A stretch of 64,000 nucleotides of DNA, from the NCBI RefSeq assembly GCF_030056665.1, contig NZ_JASHIG010000007.1, one strand, 5' to 3'. Origin of the DNA: Flectobacillus roseus (GTDB taxonomy: Bacteria; Bacteroidota; Bacteroidia; Cytophagales; Spirosomataceae). The stretch's first letter is position 1, and every line of letters begins with the position of its first letter. Shown piece by piece: positions 1 to 9,900 of this stretch. The notes beneath the pieces were generated by a model. The model was given only the letters and a program-made list of their open reading frames with translations, did no database searches and was not told where the DNA came from. The translations under genes were made by a program, and so were the position numbers.

Positions 1-31
1 TTGTGCCTTTGTGCCTCTGCCACTTGTGCCT
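1..31. repeat. TTGTGCC micro-repeat
   Basis: Three near-copies of TTGTGCC occur in the first 31 bases, upstream of the SCP2-like gene. The same words occur at one end of the larger intergenic repeats at 15868-16010 and 29141-29262, so this is probably a fragment of that family. No gene was seen in bases 1-131. Confidence 0.4.
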
Positions 32-131
32 TCTTTCTACCTCCCTCCATTTTGATTTTACAATAAAAATCCGTATGCTTGCATAATAATTTTATTTCTC
101 AAGCAATCAATACCTTTTATCATATATACAA

Positions 132-416
132 ATGAACTTTTCAGAAATTTTTGACAAAATCTCTAGCCTAGCATCTCAAAAAGGTGGATTAGGAAACTCT
201 ATTAAATTTGCAACAGACCAAGGAAATATCCATATTTCAGCGGATGGCGTGGTGACCAATACCGATGCGCCTGCTGAGTGTACTATTTCGGTAAAAGCAA
301 GTGATTTGGCAGAATTGATGACAGGCAAGCTCAATCCGATGACGGCAGTGATGTTTGGTAAAATCAAAATTGCAGGAGATATGTCTATTGCTATGAAGCT
401 ACAATCTTTGTTCTAA
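132..416 (+). CDS. SCP2 sterol-binding domain-like protein
   Basis: This 94-residue protein looks like a minimal single-domain SCP-2 (sterol carrier/lipid transfer) fold. It has the family pattern of a central CTISVKASDLAELMTGKLNP stretch followed by a MFGKIKIAGDMSIAMKL ending, where the G-x-hydrophobic-x-GD segment is typical. There is no signal peptide, so it should be cytoplasmic. SCP2 domains bind hydrophobic ligands such as lipids or acyl-CoA; the ligand here cannot be read from the sequence. It is codirectional with mnmE, but a 100-bp gap with an inverted repeat and a promoter-like element lies between them, so co-transcription is uncertain. Its short length is normal for bacterial stand-alone SCP2 proteins. 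Confidence 0.8.
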   Translation: MNFSEIFDKISSLASQKGGLGNSIKFATDQGNIHISADGVVTNTDAPAECTISVKASDLAELMTGKLNPMTAVMFGKIKIAGDMSIAMKLQSLF

Positions 417-427
417 GATTTTGGCAG

Positions 428-504
428 AATCGTTTGGTATGATAAGAAACCCTTTATGCTTAACTTTGCGTTATGGTTAGCAAAAGCAATCATACCAAAC
501 GATT
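428..504. repeat. 16-bp perfect inverted repeat upstream of mnmE
   Basis: AATCGTTTGGTATGAT at 428-443 is exactly reverse-complemented at 489-504, with 45 bases between the arms. No T-run follows, so it is not a typical intrinsic terminator. The promoter-like element at 461-468 lies between the arms. It could be an operator, a cruciform-forming site or a small mobile-element relic. Confidence 0.6.
433..468 (+). promoter_or_regulatory. Possible Bacteroidota promoter of mnmE
   Basis: TAACTTTG at 461-468 fits the Bacteroidota -7 consensus TAnnTTTG. A TTTG at 433-436 could be the -33 box, but the 24-base spacer is longer than the usual 19-21. Transcription would start near 475, about 40 bases before the mnmE ATG. 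Confidence 0.35.
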
Positions 505-516
505 AAAAACGCATTC

Positions 517-1875
517 ATGAATCAAGATACCATTTGTGCATTAGCCACAGCGCAAGGAGTAGGAGCCATCGGAGTGATTCGGGTATCGGGTCCTCAGACC
601 ATCGACGTAGTTCAAAAAATATTTAAAGGTAAAAATCTTCATCAACAACCTTCACACACCATTCACTTTGGTACCATTCGTGACGATCAAAATTTGATTG
701 TAGATGAAGTACTCATATCGCTTTTTAAAGCACCCACTTCGTACACTAAGGAAGATACCATCGAAATTTCATGTCATGGGTCTGATTATATCATTCAGAA
801 AATTCTTAAGCTTTTGTTGAAAAATGGTGCTCGCCTGGCCAATCCAGGGGAGTTTACGCAACGTGCATTTTTGAATGGACAACTCGATTTGGCACAAGCC
901 GAAGCCGTAGCCGATTTGATTGCCTCAGATTCGGAGGCGTCGCACCAAACGGCCATTAATCAAATTAGAGGAGGATTTTCAAAGCAAATCGCACAATTGC
1001 GTGAATCATTGATTCATTTTGCATCGCTTATCGAACTAGAACTAGATTTTGGTGAAGAAGACGTAGAATTTGCCGATCGTGACGATTTGCGTCAGCTGAT
1101 TCATCGAATTCAAAGTGTATTGGTGCCTTTGATTGATAGTTTTGAGATGGGAAATGTGATCAAAAATGGCGTTCCAACAGTAATTGTTGGTAAACCTAAC
1201 GCTGGTAAGTCTACCTTGCTCAACCGACTATTGAATGAAGAAAAAGCCATCGTTTCGGACATCGCAGGGACTACCCGCGATGTTATTGAAGATGAGTTAT
1301 TTATCGAAGGTATTCGTTTCCGTTTGATAGATACCGCAGGATTACGCAAAACCAACGATACCATCGAGGCAATAGGCGTGGAGCGCACCTTGCAACAAAT
1401 GGAAAAAGCCAGCATGATTGTTTATTTGTTTGATGCTTCAGAAATTAGTCTAGCGGAAATCGAAGAGCAAATACAATCATTTAATGCTCCTTACGTATTA
1501 GTTGGAAACAAACAAGATAAGCTCAGTGTAAACCAAAAGCAGGAATTTGAAAAAGCCTATCCTGCCATCATTTGGATATCTGCTTCTGAAAATCAGAATA
1601 TAGAAAGTTTACAGAAAACACTTGTTCAAAAAGTCAAAACCAAAGAAATCAAAGCAGGAGATACCGTTGTGACGAACCTCAGACATTATCAGCACTTGCT
1701 CCAAACCAGTGAATCTTTGAATCATGTATTAGAAGGTTTGTCAAACAGTATTACAGGCGATTTCCTAGCCCAAGATATTCGTTTTGCGCTCCATCACCTA
1801 GGTGAAATTACAGGGCAGATTACTACGGATGATTTATTGGCTAATATCTTCTCTAAGTTTTGTATTGGAAAGTAG
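517..1875 (+). CDS. mnmE: tRNA uridine-5-carboxymethylaminomethyl modification GTPase MnmE
   Basis: MnmE works with MnmG to install the (carboxymethyl)aminomethyl group at C5 of uridine 34 in several tRNAs. The 452 residues match the family length. The N-terminal folate-binding TrmE domain starts with the typical DTICALAT and contains NPGEFTQRAFLNG. A helical domain holds an inserted G domain with P-loop GKPNAGKST at about 225-233, DxxG at DTAGL and NKQD for guanine recognition. The protein ends in CIGK, matching the conserved C-terminal C-[IV]-GK motif whose Cys is functionally important. It is cytoplasmic. MnmA, which thiolates the same uridine, is encoded at 39.1 kb. A strong terminator follows directly, so the gene ends its transcription unit. 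Confidence 0.98.
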   Translation: MNQDTICALATAQGVGAIGVIRVSGPQTIDVVQKIFKGKNLHQQPSHTIHFGTIRDDQNLIVDEVLISLFKAPTSYTKEDTIEISCHGSDYIIQKILKLLLKNGARLANPGEFTQRAFLNGQLDLAQAEAVADLIASDSEASHQTAINQIRGGFSKQIAQLRESLIHFASLIELELDFGEEDVEFADRDDLRQLIHRIQSVLVPLIDSFEMGNVIKNGVPTVIVGKPNAGKSTLLNRLLNEEKAIVSDIAGTTRDVIEDELFIEGIRFRLIDTAGLRKTNDTIEAIGVERTLQQMEKASMIVYLFDASEISLAEIEEQIQSFNAPYVLVGNKQDKLSVNQKQEFEKAYPAIIWISASENQNIESLQKTLVQKVKTKEIKAGDTVVTNLRHYQHLLQTSESLNHVLEGLSNSITGDFLAQDIRFALHHLGEITGQITTDDLLANIFSKFCIGK

Positions 1876-1898
1876 GCTGACTTTTTAAAATTTTGAGT

Positions 1899-1932
1899 AA
1901 AAATGCCCTCAGATATTTTTGAGGGCATTTTT
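1899..1932 (+). terminator. Intrinsic terminator after mnmE
   Basis: A 13-bp perfect stem (AAAAATGCCCTCA at 1899-1911 pairing with 1920-1932) closes an 8-base loop and ends in a T-run. The A-run on the left arm means it could also work on the other strand. Confidence 0.9.
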
Positions 1933-1961
1933 AGAAAGAACAAATTTTTACCACTCACCCC

Positions 1962-2987
1962 TTGAAAACCAAAATCAATATCCAAACCCTTGCCAAAGAG
2001 CTTAATGTTTCGACAAGTACTGTTTCGAAGGCTTTGAACGATAGCCATGAAATTAGTGAAGAAACTAAGCGTAGGGTATTGGAGTTGGCTACAAAATATC
2101 AATATTCTCCCAATCCTCATGCGAGTGGGTTGCGCAATAACAAAAGCAAAACTATTGCTGTCGTTATTCCTGAAGTGGGAAATAGCTTTTTTGCCTCAGT
2201 CATCAAGGGTATCGAGTCGGTGGCTCGTGTGCAAGGCTATCATGTCTTGATTTATTTGTCCAATGAGAGTTTTGAAAAGGAGCGAATAATTCTTGAAAGC
2301 TTGCAATTGGGACGAATAGACGGGCTTTTGATGTCGTTGGCACTCGAAACACAAGAGTTTTCGCACATTCAAAATCTCCTTTCTCAAGATATTCCTATGG
2401 TCTTTTTTGACCGAGTTCCAGCGTTAATTCCTGCTAATAAAGTCGTAACTAACGAGTTTGAGTTGGGATATAAGGCGGTGCAACATTTATGGGAAAGTGG
2501 TTGCCGACAAATTGGTTATTTGTTGAATGGGATATCTAATTCTACCTTAAATCTTCGACAACAAGGCTTTTTAAAAGCGCTTTCAGAAAAAAATATCGTT
2601 AATCCCGAAACCCATATTGTAGAGATACCCAAAGAAATTTCGGATGCTGCTTTTTTTCAATTGCTAAAAGAAAAGTCTTTTGATGGAGTTATTGCCTCAG
2701 CCGAGGAATTGGTGACACCTTTGTGGTCGGCATGTAAGTTGGGCAGTCTTACAATAGCTCAAGAGTTGAAAGTATTATCCTTTTGCGATTTTCCGTTAGC
2801 TACAGTGTTGAGTCCCACCCTAACTACAGTTAAGCATCCTGCTACAGAAATGGGCGAAAAAGCCACAGAATTACTCATAACACAAATTGAAAAACCAAAG
2901 AAAACCCCGAGTTTTCAGTCTATAATGCTTCATTCGGAAATTATTCCTAGAGAATCTACTCAATTTCTTTCGAAAACGATTTCGTAA
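1962..2987 (+). CDS. LacI family transcriptional regulator
   Basis: This 341-residue protein has the full LacI/GalR layout. An N-terminal helix-turn-helix (about 5-55) contains LAKELNVSTSTVSKALND and the hinge-side SPNPHASGLR. A periplasmic-binding-protein-like effector domain follows from about residue 62 (TIAVVIPEVGNSFFASVIKG). The only start that preserves the helix-turn-helix is a TTG at 1962, 30 bases after the mnmE terminator. Family members bind palindromic operators and release them or tighten on sugar binding; the ligand here is unknown. The next gene, an aldo/keto reductase, starts 82 bases later on the same strand and is a likely target. The pectin locus from 5 kb onward is another candidate. 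Confidence 0.93.
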   Translation: MKTKINIQTLAKELNVSTSTVSKALNDSHEISEETKRRVLELATKYQYSPNPHASGLRNNKSKTIAVVIPEVGNSFFASVIKGIESVARVQGYHVLIYLSNESFEKERIILESLQLGRIDGLLMSLALETQEFSHIQNLLSQDIPMVFFDRVPALIPANKVVTNEFELGYKAVQHLWESGCRQIGYLLNGISNSTLNLRQQGFLKALSEKNIVNPETHIVEIPKEISDAAFFQLLKEKSFDGVIASAEELVTPLWSACKLGSLTIAQELKVLSFCDFPLATVLSPTLTTVKHPATEMGEKATELLITQIEKPKKTPSFQSIMLHSEIIPRESTQFLSKTIS

Positions 2988-3069
2988 ATAAACCTTTCTA
3001 CTTTCTCATAAACTCTGTAAAAAATCCAAGAAATTTGAGGTATTGATATACAATCAAAACACTTTGAAT

Positions 3070-4041
3070 ATGGAATACAGAAAATTTGGTCGTACAGGCT
3101 GGCAAGTGAGCGAGGTAGGTTATGGAATGTGGGGTATGGCTGGCTGGACAGGTTCGGAAGAACAAGAGGTAAATAATGCTTTGGATAAGTCTATTGAGTT
3201 GGGCTGTAACTTTTTTGATACAGCATGGGCTTATGGCGATGGTTTGAGTGAAGAGATTTTGAATAAAACACTCAAGAGACATGCTGAGAAAAAGTTATAT
3301 GTCGCTACAAAAATCCCACCTAAAAACAGAATTTGGCCTTCGAAAGCACATTTCAATATCGCTGACGTTTTTCCTGCGGATTATATCGTTGAATACACCG
3401 AAAAGAGTTTGAAAAACCTTGGGGTAGAGGCTATCGACTTACAGCAATTCCATGTGTGGGAAGATGCTTGGGCACAGCACGACGAATGGAAGGAAGCAAT
3501 TACCAAATTGACGAAAGACGGAAAAGTATTGTCTTGGGGCTTGAGTGTCAATCGTTGGGAGCCGAACAATTGTTTGGAGACACTGAGAACAGATTTGATT
3601 GATGCAGTTCAAGTGATTTACAACATATTTGACCAAAACCCAGAGGATGCCTTATTGCCTCTATGTCGTGAAAAAAATATTGCTGTAATCGCTCGTGTTC
3701 CGTTTGATGAAGGAACCTTGACAGGCAATTTGACGAAAGAAACCGTTTTTCCAGCAGAAGATTGGCGTTCTACCTATTTTGTACCAGAAAATCTTCATTC
3801 AAGTGTAGACCACGCCGATGCTCTGCGCCCTTTGATTCCTGCGGGTATGAGTATGGCCGAAATGGCAATTCGTTTTATTTTGAGTAATCCAGATATTTCT
3901 ACAACGATTCCGGGGATGAGAAAAATCCGTAATGTGGAGTCCAATATGGGTTGTAGTGATGGAAAAGGACTTTCTGCACAACTTTTACAAGAACTAAAAG
4001 GACATCGTTGGGATCGCACTCCCACTGATTGGAGTCAATAG
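3070..4041 (+). CDS. Aldo/keto reductase
   Basis: This 323-residue TIM-barrel oxidoreductase should reduce carbonyl groups with NADPH. The family tetrad is visible: Asp and Tyr in FDTAWAYGDG, Lys in ATKIPP, and His in QQFHVWED. The C-terminal half carries the expected nucleotide-binding stretch (IRFILSNPDISTTIPGMR). I chose the ATG at 3070 (MEYRKFGRTGWQVSEVGYG), because the family normally starts with this strand; a TTG 27 bases upstream would add a nine-residue tail without family support. There is no signal peptide. It follows the LacI-type regulator on the same strand, so the two may form a small sugar-responsive unit. The substrate is unknown. Confidence 0.93.
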   Translation: MEYRKFGRTGWQVSEVGYGMWGMAGWTGSEEQEVNNALDKSIELGCNFFDTAWAYGDGLSEEILNKTLKRHAEKKLYVATKIPPKNRIWPSKAHFNIADVFPADYIVEYTEKSLKNLGVEAIDLQQFHVWEDAWAQHDEWKEAITKLTKDGKVLSWGLSVNRWEPNNCLETLRTDLIDAVQVIYNIFDQNPEDALLPLCREKNIAVIARVPFDEGTLTGNLTKETVFPAEDWRSTYFVPENLHSSVDHADALRPLIPAGMSMAEMAIRFILSNPDISTTIPGMRKIRNVESNMGCSDGKGLSAQLLQELKGHRWDRTPTDWSQ

Positions 4042-4225
4042 ATAGACAGATTTTTAAGGCTTTTCTACAAAAAAGTACCAAGTGTATCAGACCTCATCAT
4101 AGCGTACCAATTATGGCGTTGATTTAGCATAAAACAATCTACTGAGTCTCAAAAACAAACCTCGGCAAAGCGTGCAAGTCGAGGTTGAAAATTTCCCAAA
4201 CTTGGTAGGCTAACAATCAATAACC

Positions 4226-4780
4226 ATGAAAATGATGAAGAAAACACTTGGTGCTTTTGCTTTTATAGCGGCTTTCTGCTTTTCGTTAACAACCTCTGCG
4301 CAATTTGGCGGAGGTCCTCCGCAAGGCGGGGGAGGTGGTATGCGTCCTGATTTTGAAGGACGTACTCCTGAACCGCCAGACCCAGAAAAAATGGTAGAAC
4401 AGGAAGTAAAGTGGATGAAGAAAAAGCTCAAACTCAATCCGGATCAGGTTGACCGAGTAACAGATATTTCGACGAAATATGCCTTGGCTCAAACGGATTT
4501 CATGCAAAAACAAATGCGTTCTAGAGCAAGAAATACCTCTGAGGATGGGCGATCATCGGAAAAGGATATGCAGAAAAATAGGGAGATTATGGACAAACTC
4601 ATGAAAGATAAAGATCATGAAATGAGTGAAGTGTTAACTGCTGCACAATATGAGAAATACCTAAAGCGCCGTGAAGATATGCGCAAATCATCGCAACAAA
4701 ATCAGCAGTCTCGTGGAGGAGGATTTAATGGCCCTCCAGGTGGCGGCGGCGGATTCTCAAGAGGTGGCGGGTCGTTTTAA
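4226..4780 (+). CDS. Secreted Spy/CpxP-like glycine-rich protein
   Basis: This 184-residue protein has a clear signal peptide ending in TTSAQ. The mature part has a Gly/Pro-rich start (FGGGPPQGGGGG), a charged helical middle (about 50-160) and a Gly/Ser/Arg-rich tail. The middle contains LKLNPDQVDRVTDI, which resembles the LTxxQ-type helices of the periplasmic Spy/CpxP family, and many Met, Lys and Glu residues. Such proteins are small periplasmic chaperones or metal-stress sensors; that role is inferred only from composition and pattern. It is a single-gene unit with a long hairpin just downstream. Confidence 0.7.
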   Translation: MKMMKKTLGAFAFIAAFCFSLTTSAQFGGGPPQGGGGGMRPDFEGRTPEPPDPEKMVEQEVKWMKKKLKLNPDQVDRVTDISTKYALAQTDFMQKQMRSRARNTSEDGRSSEKDMQKNREIMDKLMKDKDHEMSEVLTAAQYEKYLKRREDMRKSSQQNQQSRGGGFNGPPGGGGGFSRGGGSF

Positions 4781-4805
4781 TTTCTCACCAATTCAAAAAT
4801 ATAAC

Positions 4806-4863
4806 AACGCTGTAGGTGCTAGAGAAATCCAATAATACTGGTTTCTGTAGTACCTACAGCGTT
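4806..4863 (+). terminator. Long hairpin after the Spy-like gene
   Basis: The arms at 4806-4827 and 4842-4863 match at about 20 of 22 positions (AACGCTGTAGGT on the left, ACCTACAGCGTT on the right). The loop is 14 bases and TTTTGTATTT follows. This is probably a terminator, but the stem is unusually long and may be a repeat-derived palindrome. Confidence 0.65.
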
Positions 4864-5053
4864 TTGTATTTAATCACATGCTTCATTTTGCCTAAACGAT
4901 ACATAAAATAAGTGTGTTTTTATTTGCTGGTAAAAACCTATAAATTCCTGCAAAAATTATATAAGGTATAGCTGACTGAACCCTCTAATTTTGTAATTAC
5001 TTACTTCAAGTGGATGAATGTTGAATTACCTCAAACCTAAATATTTTATATAT

Positions 5054-6694
5054 ATGCATAAACAAATTACTTTCAGTTTGTTATTGGCCTTACTGTATGT
5101 ATGTACTCCAACATTAGCACAATACCCTACCGTTCCACCTGAATTAGAAGCTCAAGAGGAAGCTGCGGCCAAGGAAGCAAAACAAAAATCTGACGAAGCT
5201 TGGAAAAAGGCTTATCTTATTGTGGAGCAAGATCATAAAAAAGGGAAAATTTATGTCCCTAATGCTTCTAGACCTTCGGACTTGCTCAAGGCTTCGATCC
5301 CTGCGTTTCCAGGTGCTGAAGGTGGTGGCGCCTACACTATGGGTGGGCGTGGAGGTAAAGTATATGTGGTGACAAATCTCAATGATAGCGGTGCTGGCTC
5401 TTTCCGTGAGGCCTGCGAGCAGGGTGGCGCTAGGATTATCGTTTTTAATGTAGCAGGTATTATTCGTCTCAGTTCTCCTATTTCTATTCGTGCTCCTTAC
5501 GTTACTATTGCTGGGCAAACGGCTCCTGGCGATGGTATTTGTATTGCTGGCGAATCGGTTTTGATAGATACCCACGATGTTATTATTCGTTATATGCGAT
5601 TTAGAAGAGGCGAGACTAAAGTTACTCGTCGTGATGACGCTATTGGTGGTAATGTGGTAGGTAATATTATGATTGACCACGTGTCAGCAAGTTGGGGATT
5701 GGACGAAAATATGTCGATGTATCGTCACGTATATGACCGAGAATCAGGAAGTCCTTTGAAATTACCTACGGTAAATATTACGATTCAAAATTCTATTTTT
5801 TCAGAATGTTTAGATACTTATAATCATGCCTTTGGAAGTACCATCGGAGGATTGAATAGTACTTTTATGCGAAATCTTTGGGCAAATAATGTGGCTCGAA
5901 ATCCTTCTATTGGCATGTATGGTGACTTTGGTTTTGTCAATAATGTGGTATTCAACTGGTGGAATCGTTCGGCAGATGGGGGTGATAATAAATCGTTTTT
6001 CAATTTCATCAATAACTACTACAAGCCAGGTCCGATTACACCTCAATATCAGCCTATTCGTTATCGTATTCTCAAACCAGAATCGGGACGTTCGCCAGAA
6101 AGTAAAAATCTTTATGGGAAAGTATATGCTAATGGAAATATTATGGAGGGCAATGACCGTGTGACCAAAGACAATTGGGATGGTGGAATTCAGATTGAAG
6201 GTCTTCCTAACGCTGGTAATCAAACTGATAGTATGCGCGTCAATCAGCCCTTTCCCATGGCAAAGGTTACACAGATCTCGGCAAAAGAGGCGTATGATTA
6301 TGTGTTGACCAATGTGGGAGCTAATCTTCCCAAACGTGACCCTGTCGACACACGCGTAATAGAGGAAGTTCGTACAGGTAAAATTGTCTATAGCCCAGAT
6401 GCTCAAGCACCTACAGGAGGACAATATATCAAGAGAAGATTACCTGATGATAGTTACAAACAAGGTATTATAAGTGATATTAGTCAAGTAGGGGGCTATC
6501 CAACCTATACAGGAAAGCCTTACAAAGATACTGATAACGACGGTATGCCTGATGCTTGGGAAACCAAAAAAGGCTTGAATCCCAAAAATGCAACAGATGC
6601 AAGCACCGATCGTGACCAAGATGGTTATACCAATATCGAAGAATACCTGAATAGTGTAGTTCCACTGAATGGCGTAGTGCCTTCTGGAAAATAA
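5054..6694 (+). CDS. Pectate lyase-like secreted protein (PL1-type beta-helix)
   Basis: This 546-residue exported protein begins with a signal peptide ending TPTLAQ. An ATG 36 bases upstream would add residues before the signal peptide, so the start at 5054 is preferred. The core starts AFPGAEGGGAYTMGGRGGKV and continues with VTNLNDSGAGSFREA, then repeated turns (VIIRYMRFRRGE, IMIDHVSASWGLDENMS), which is the right-handed beta-helix layout of bacterial pectate lyases of the PL1 type. The end carries Asp-rich DTDNDGMPDAW and DRDQDGYTNIEEY calcium-binding-like loops. Such enzymes cleave polygalacturonate by beta-elimination with calcium. It lies 211 bases upstream of susC, at the head of the first carbohydrate locus. 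The exact substrate is inferred. Confidence 0.85.
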   Translation: MHKQITFSLLLALLYVCTPTLAQYPTVPPELEAQEEAAAKEAKQKSDEAWKKAYLIVEQDHKKGKIYVPNASRPSDLLKASIPAFPGAEGGGAYTMGGRGGKVYVVTNLNDSGAGSFREACEQGGARIIVFNVAGIIRLSSPISIRAPYVTIAGQTAPGDGICIAGESVLIDTHDVIIRYMRFRRGETKVTRRDDAIGGNVVGNIMIDHVSASWGLDENMSMYRHVYDRESGSPLKLPTVNITIQNSIFSECLDTYNHAFGSTIGGLNSTFMRNLWANNVARNPSIGMYGDFGFVNNVVFNWWNRSADGGDNKSFFNFINNYYKPGPITPQYQPIRYRILKPESGRSPESKNLYGKVYANGNIMEGNDRVTKDNWDGGIQIEGLPNAGNQTDSMRVNQPFPMAKVTQISAKEAYDYVLTNVGANLPKRDPVDTRVIEEVRTGKIVYSPDAQAPTGGQYIKRRLPDDSYKQGIISDISQVGGYPTYTGKPYKDTDNDGMPDAWETKKGLNPKNATDASTDRDQDGYTNIEEYLNSVVPLNGVVPSGK

Positions 6695-6905
6695 GATTAG
6701 AAGCACAGCTCGCTTCTATGAAAAATAGGAGCGAGTACCCACACAAATAAAATGATATAGTCTGTTCAAATTCCCTAGCTACCAATCGTTAGCGCTAGCT
6801 AACTGTGCGTTTATGAATCTTTGTACCTCTAAACTTAACTAACAACAACGCTTCTTTCCACCCTAAAACTTATAACCTATTTAATCAATCTAAACTCCGT
6901 TACTT

Positions 6906-9900
6906 ATGATTTTTTCTTTATCTAAGAAGATAAGGCAGAATTCATTGATGTATGCTTGTACACCGATGGTTTTGGCGTCCTTATTCCCTTTAGCGCAATT
7001 TAGCGTTGCGGCTACTCCCACAAAACTACATGCAAATATCATTGCAAAAATTATTAAAACAGAAATAACAGGTTCTGTTCAAGACCAAAATGGAAGCTCC
7101 TTACCCGGCGTTTCTGTCAAAATTAAAGGTACTACTATTGGTACAACAACTGATGGAAATGGGAGTTTTAAACTAACTCTACCCACAGGAAATGAAACTT
7201 TGGTATTTAGTATGATTGGGTATGGCACCTTAGAATTACCAGCCAATGGTCGTACTAAAATTCAAGTCAGTCTAAGAGAAGAAGTATCCGCTTTGGATGA
7301 AGTAGTTGTGATTGGGTATGGTACTACTAAAAAACGTGATTTGACTGGCTCAGTGGTTTCTATCCGAGAGGCTGATATCACAGCAACCCCTGTTAATAAT
7401 ATCATGGAGGCTCTTCAAGGAAAAATTGCAGGAGCTGATATTAACCGTACATCGGGTGCCGTTGGTACAAATGCCGATGTCCTTTTAAGAGGAAATCGCT
7501 CTGTATATGGAGATAATTCACCTTTGTATATTGTAGATGGAATTCAGTCGAACTACTCTCAAATTAATCCCTCTGATATAGCCACGATTGATGTTCTGAA
7601 AGATGCGTCATCTACTGCTATTTATGGGTCTGCTGGAGCGAATGGTGTTATAATTATAACTACTAAAAGAGGAAAAGAAGGGAAAACAATAATTGATTTT
7701 GATTCCTTTTATGGAATAAGTGGACAGCCGCATTTTACGCAAAGTATGATTGGTGAGGAGTATATGCAATACCGTAGAGAGTTGTATCGAACAACAAATG
7801 GAATGTATCCCACCGACGTATCACAGATTTTTACGAATGTAAATATCCTGAATGCATATAATGAAGGTAAATGGATTAATTGGACTGACCAACTAACAAG
7901 TACTTCTGCTACCCAAGAAAAATATAATCTGTCATTCACAACTGGCGGAAGTAAGACTAGGGTATATACTTCTTTTCTATATACCAAAGAAAGTGGTATT
8001 TTGGAGCGTGAGAATCAAACTAGGGGTGGGGTACGCTTAAATCTGGATCATACCTTTAATAGTTGGGCAAAAGTAGGTACTAATCTCAATCTTAACTACA
8101 CTGTCAGGAATGCTCGAAATAATAATATTTTTACCAAAGCTATTCCGGCATTTCCACTTGGGACTCCAAGAGATGATCAAGGAAATATTAATCCAGAATT
8201 TATAGATGGAGAGCTTACGCCACTAGGGGATGAAATACCTAATCAGTATAGTGATAATACTCGCTCTGCTTTTGGTAATCTCAACGCTTACTTAGAAATT
8301 ACACCTATAAAAGGATTGAGCCTTCGCTCTAATATTGGTTTTACGCTCAGTGATAATCGTCAAGGTCGCTACATTGGTAAGCAGTCTACAGCTCTTCCTC
8401 CTAATGGATATACTTTACCTTTAGCAACTTTAAATAACTCTTACGGTTATGGATATATCTGGGAGAACACTGCAACCTACAATACTATTATTCAAAAAGA
8501 TCATAATTTAACATTTACTGGTATTACATCATGGGCAGACAGTCGCTCAGAATCTAATAATTCTTTAGGGCAAGGACAGGATCTAGATAGCTATTTATTT
8601 TATAACATCGGTAACGGTACACAAAAAGTAGGTATTGGTTCAGGGTATCAAAAAAAGACACGACTTTCCTTTGCGGGTCGGATAAACTATTCATATAAAG
8701 GTAAATACTTACTAACTCTTACCAATCGCTGGGATGGAGTATCACACCTCTCTGCGGGTCACAAGTGGAGTGCTTTCCCGTCTGCAGCATTAGCATGGCG
8801 GATATCAGATGAACCATTTATGGTAAATACCAAACGAATCTTGAGTGATCTCAAATTAAGAGTAGGCTATGGCGTAACGGGTAACTCTGGCGGTATGGAT
8901 GCTTATTCTTCTCAAACGCAGGCAATTACCTATCAAGCTGTCTCTTTAAATGGTGCACTAGTGCCTAATGTACAAAATGTCGGTACTTTTTCCAACCCTT
9001 CAATTACATGGGAGAAAAGTTATAACCTAAACTTAGGTATGGATGTATCGTTATTGAATAACCGTATAGACTTATCAGTGGATTGGTACAATACTGATAC
9101 GGATGGACTATTATTCAAAAGAACATTACCTATTACGGCGGCGATTACTGCTTGGGGATCGCCTCTACAAACATGGCAAAATATTGGTTTAACAAACAAT
9201 AGAGGTGTAGAAATTAGCTTAAGAACAGTAAATGTGAATAATACTAGGTTCAAATGGAGTAGTAATTTTTCTTTTACCCGAAATACAGAAAAAATTGTTG
9301 ATTTGCCAGATGGAGATATTATAGCCGAAAAGCTATTTGAAGGATATCCAGTAAAGGCACATTACGATTTTAAATATTTAGGAATTTGGTCATCAGCAGA
9401 AGAGGAGGAGGCATTAAAGTATGGAGCCAAACCGGGATATGTAAAAATTGCAACTAATGAACGTTTTACAAATGGAGTGGGCGATGGTGGTGTGCATACC
9501 TACACCGATTACGATAAGATGATTTTAGGTAGTGCAGCTCCAAAATGGCTTTTAGGGGTAAATAATACCTTTAATTATCGAGGATTTGATTTAGGTGCTT
9601 TTGTAATGGTGCGTTGGGGACAAATGATTCAGAGTAAATTGCTTGGTTGGTACCGTGCCAATGACGACGGTCAGCCTGCAGGAATTGACTATTGGACACC
9701 CGAAAATCAATCTGCTTATTTCCCCCGACCAGGTATTGCTAGTACTACAGGAATAGCTTCTTTGACGTATACAGATGCTTCTTTTGTAAAGCTGAAGACT
9801 GTAACGCTTGGGTATACATTACCAGAAAATATTAGGAAAAAAGCGCTCATGAGTAAGGCTAGAGTATATGCATCGGTATACAACCCTCTTGTATTTACAA

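Noticed and set aside
5144..6424. Minus-strand open frames of 178 and 204 codons over the pectate lyase-like gene
   Set aside because: They are antisense to a convincing gene, with no start context or domain pattern.
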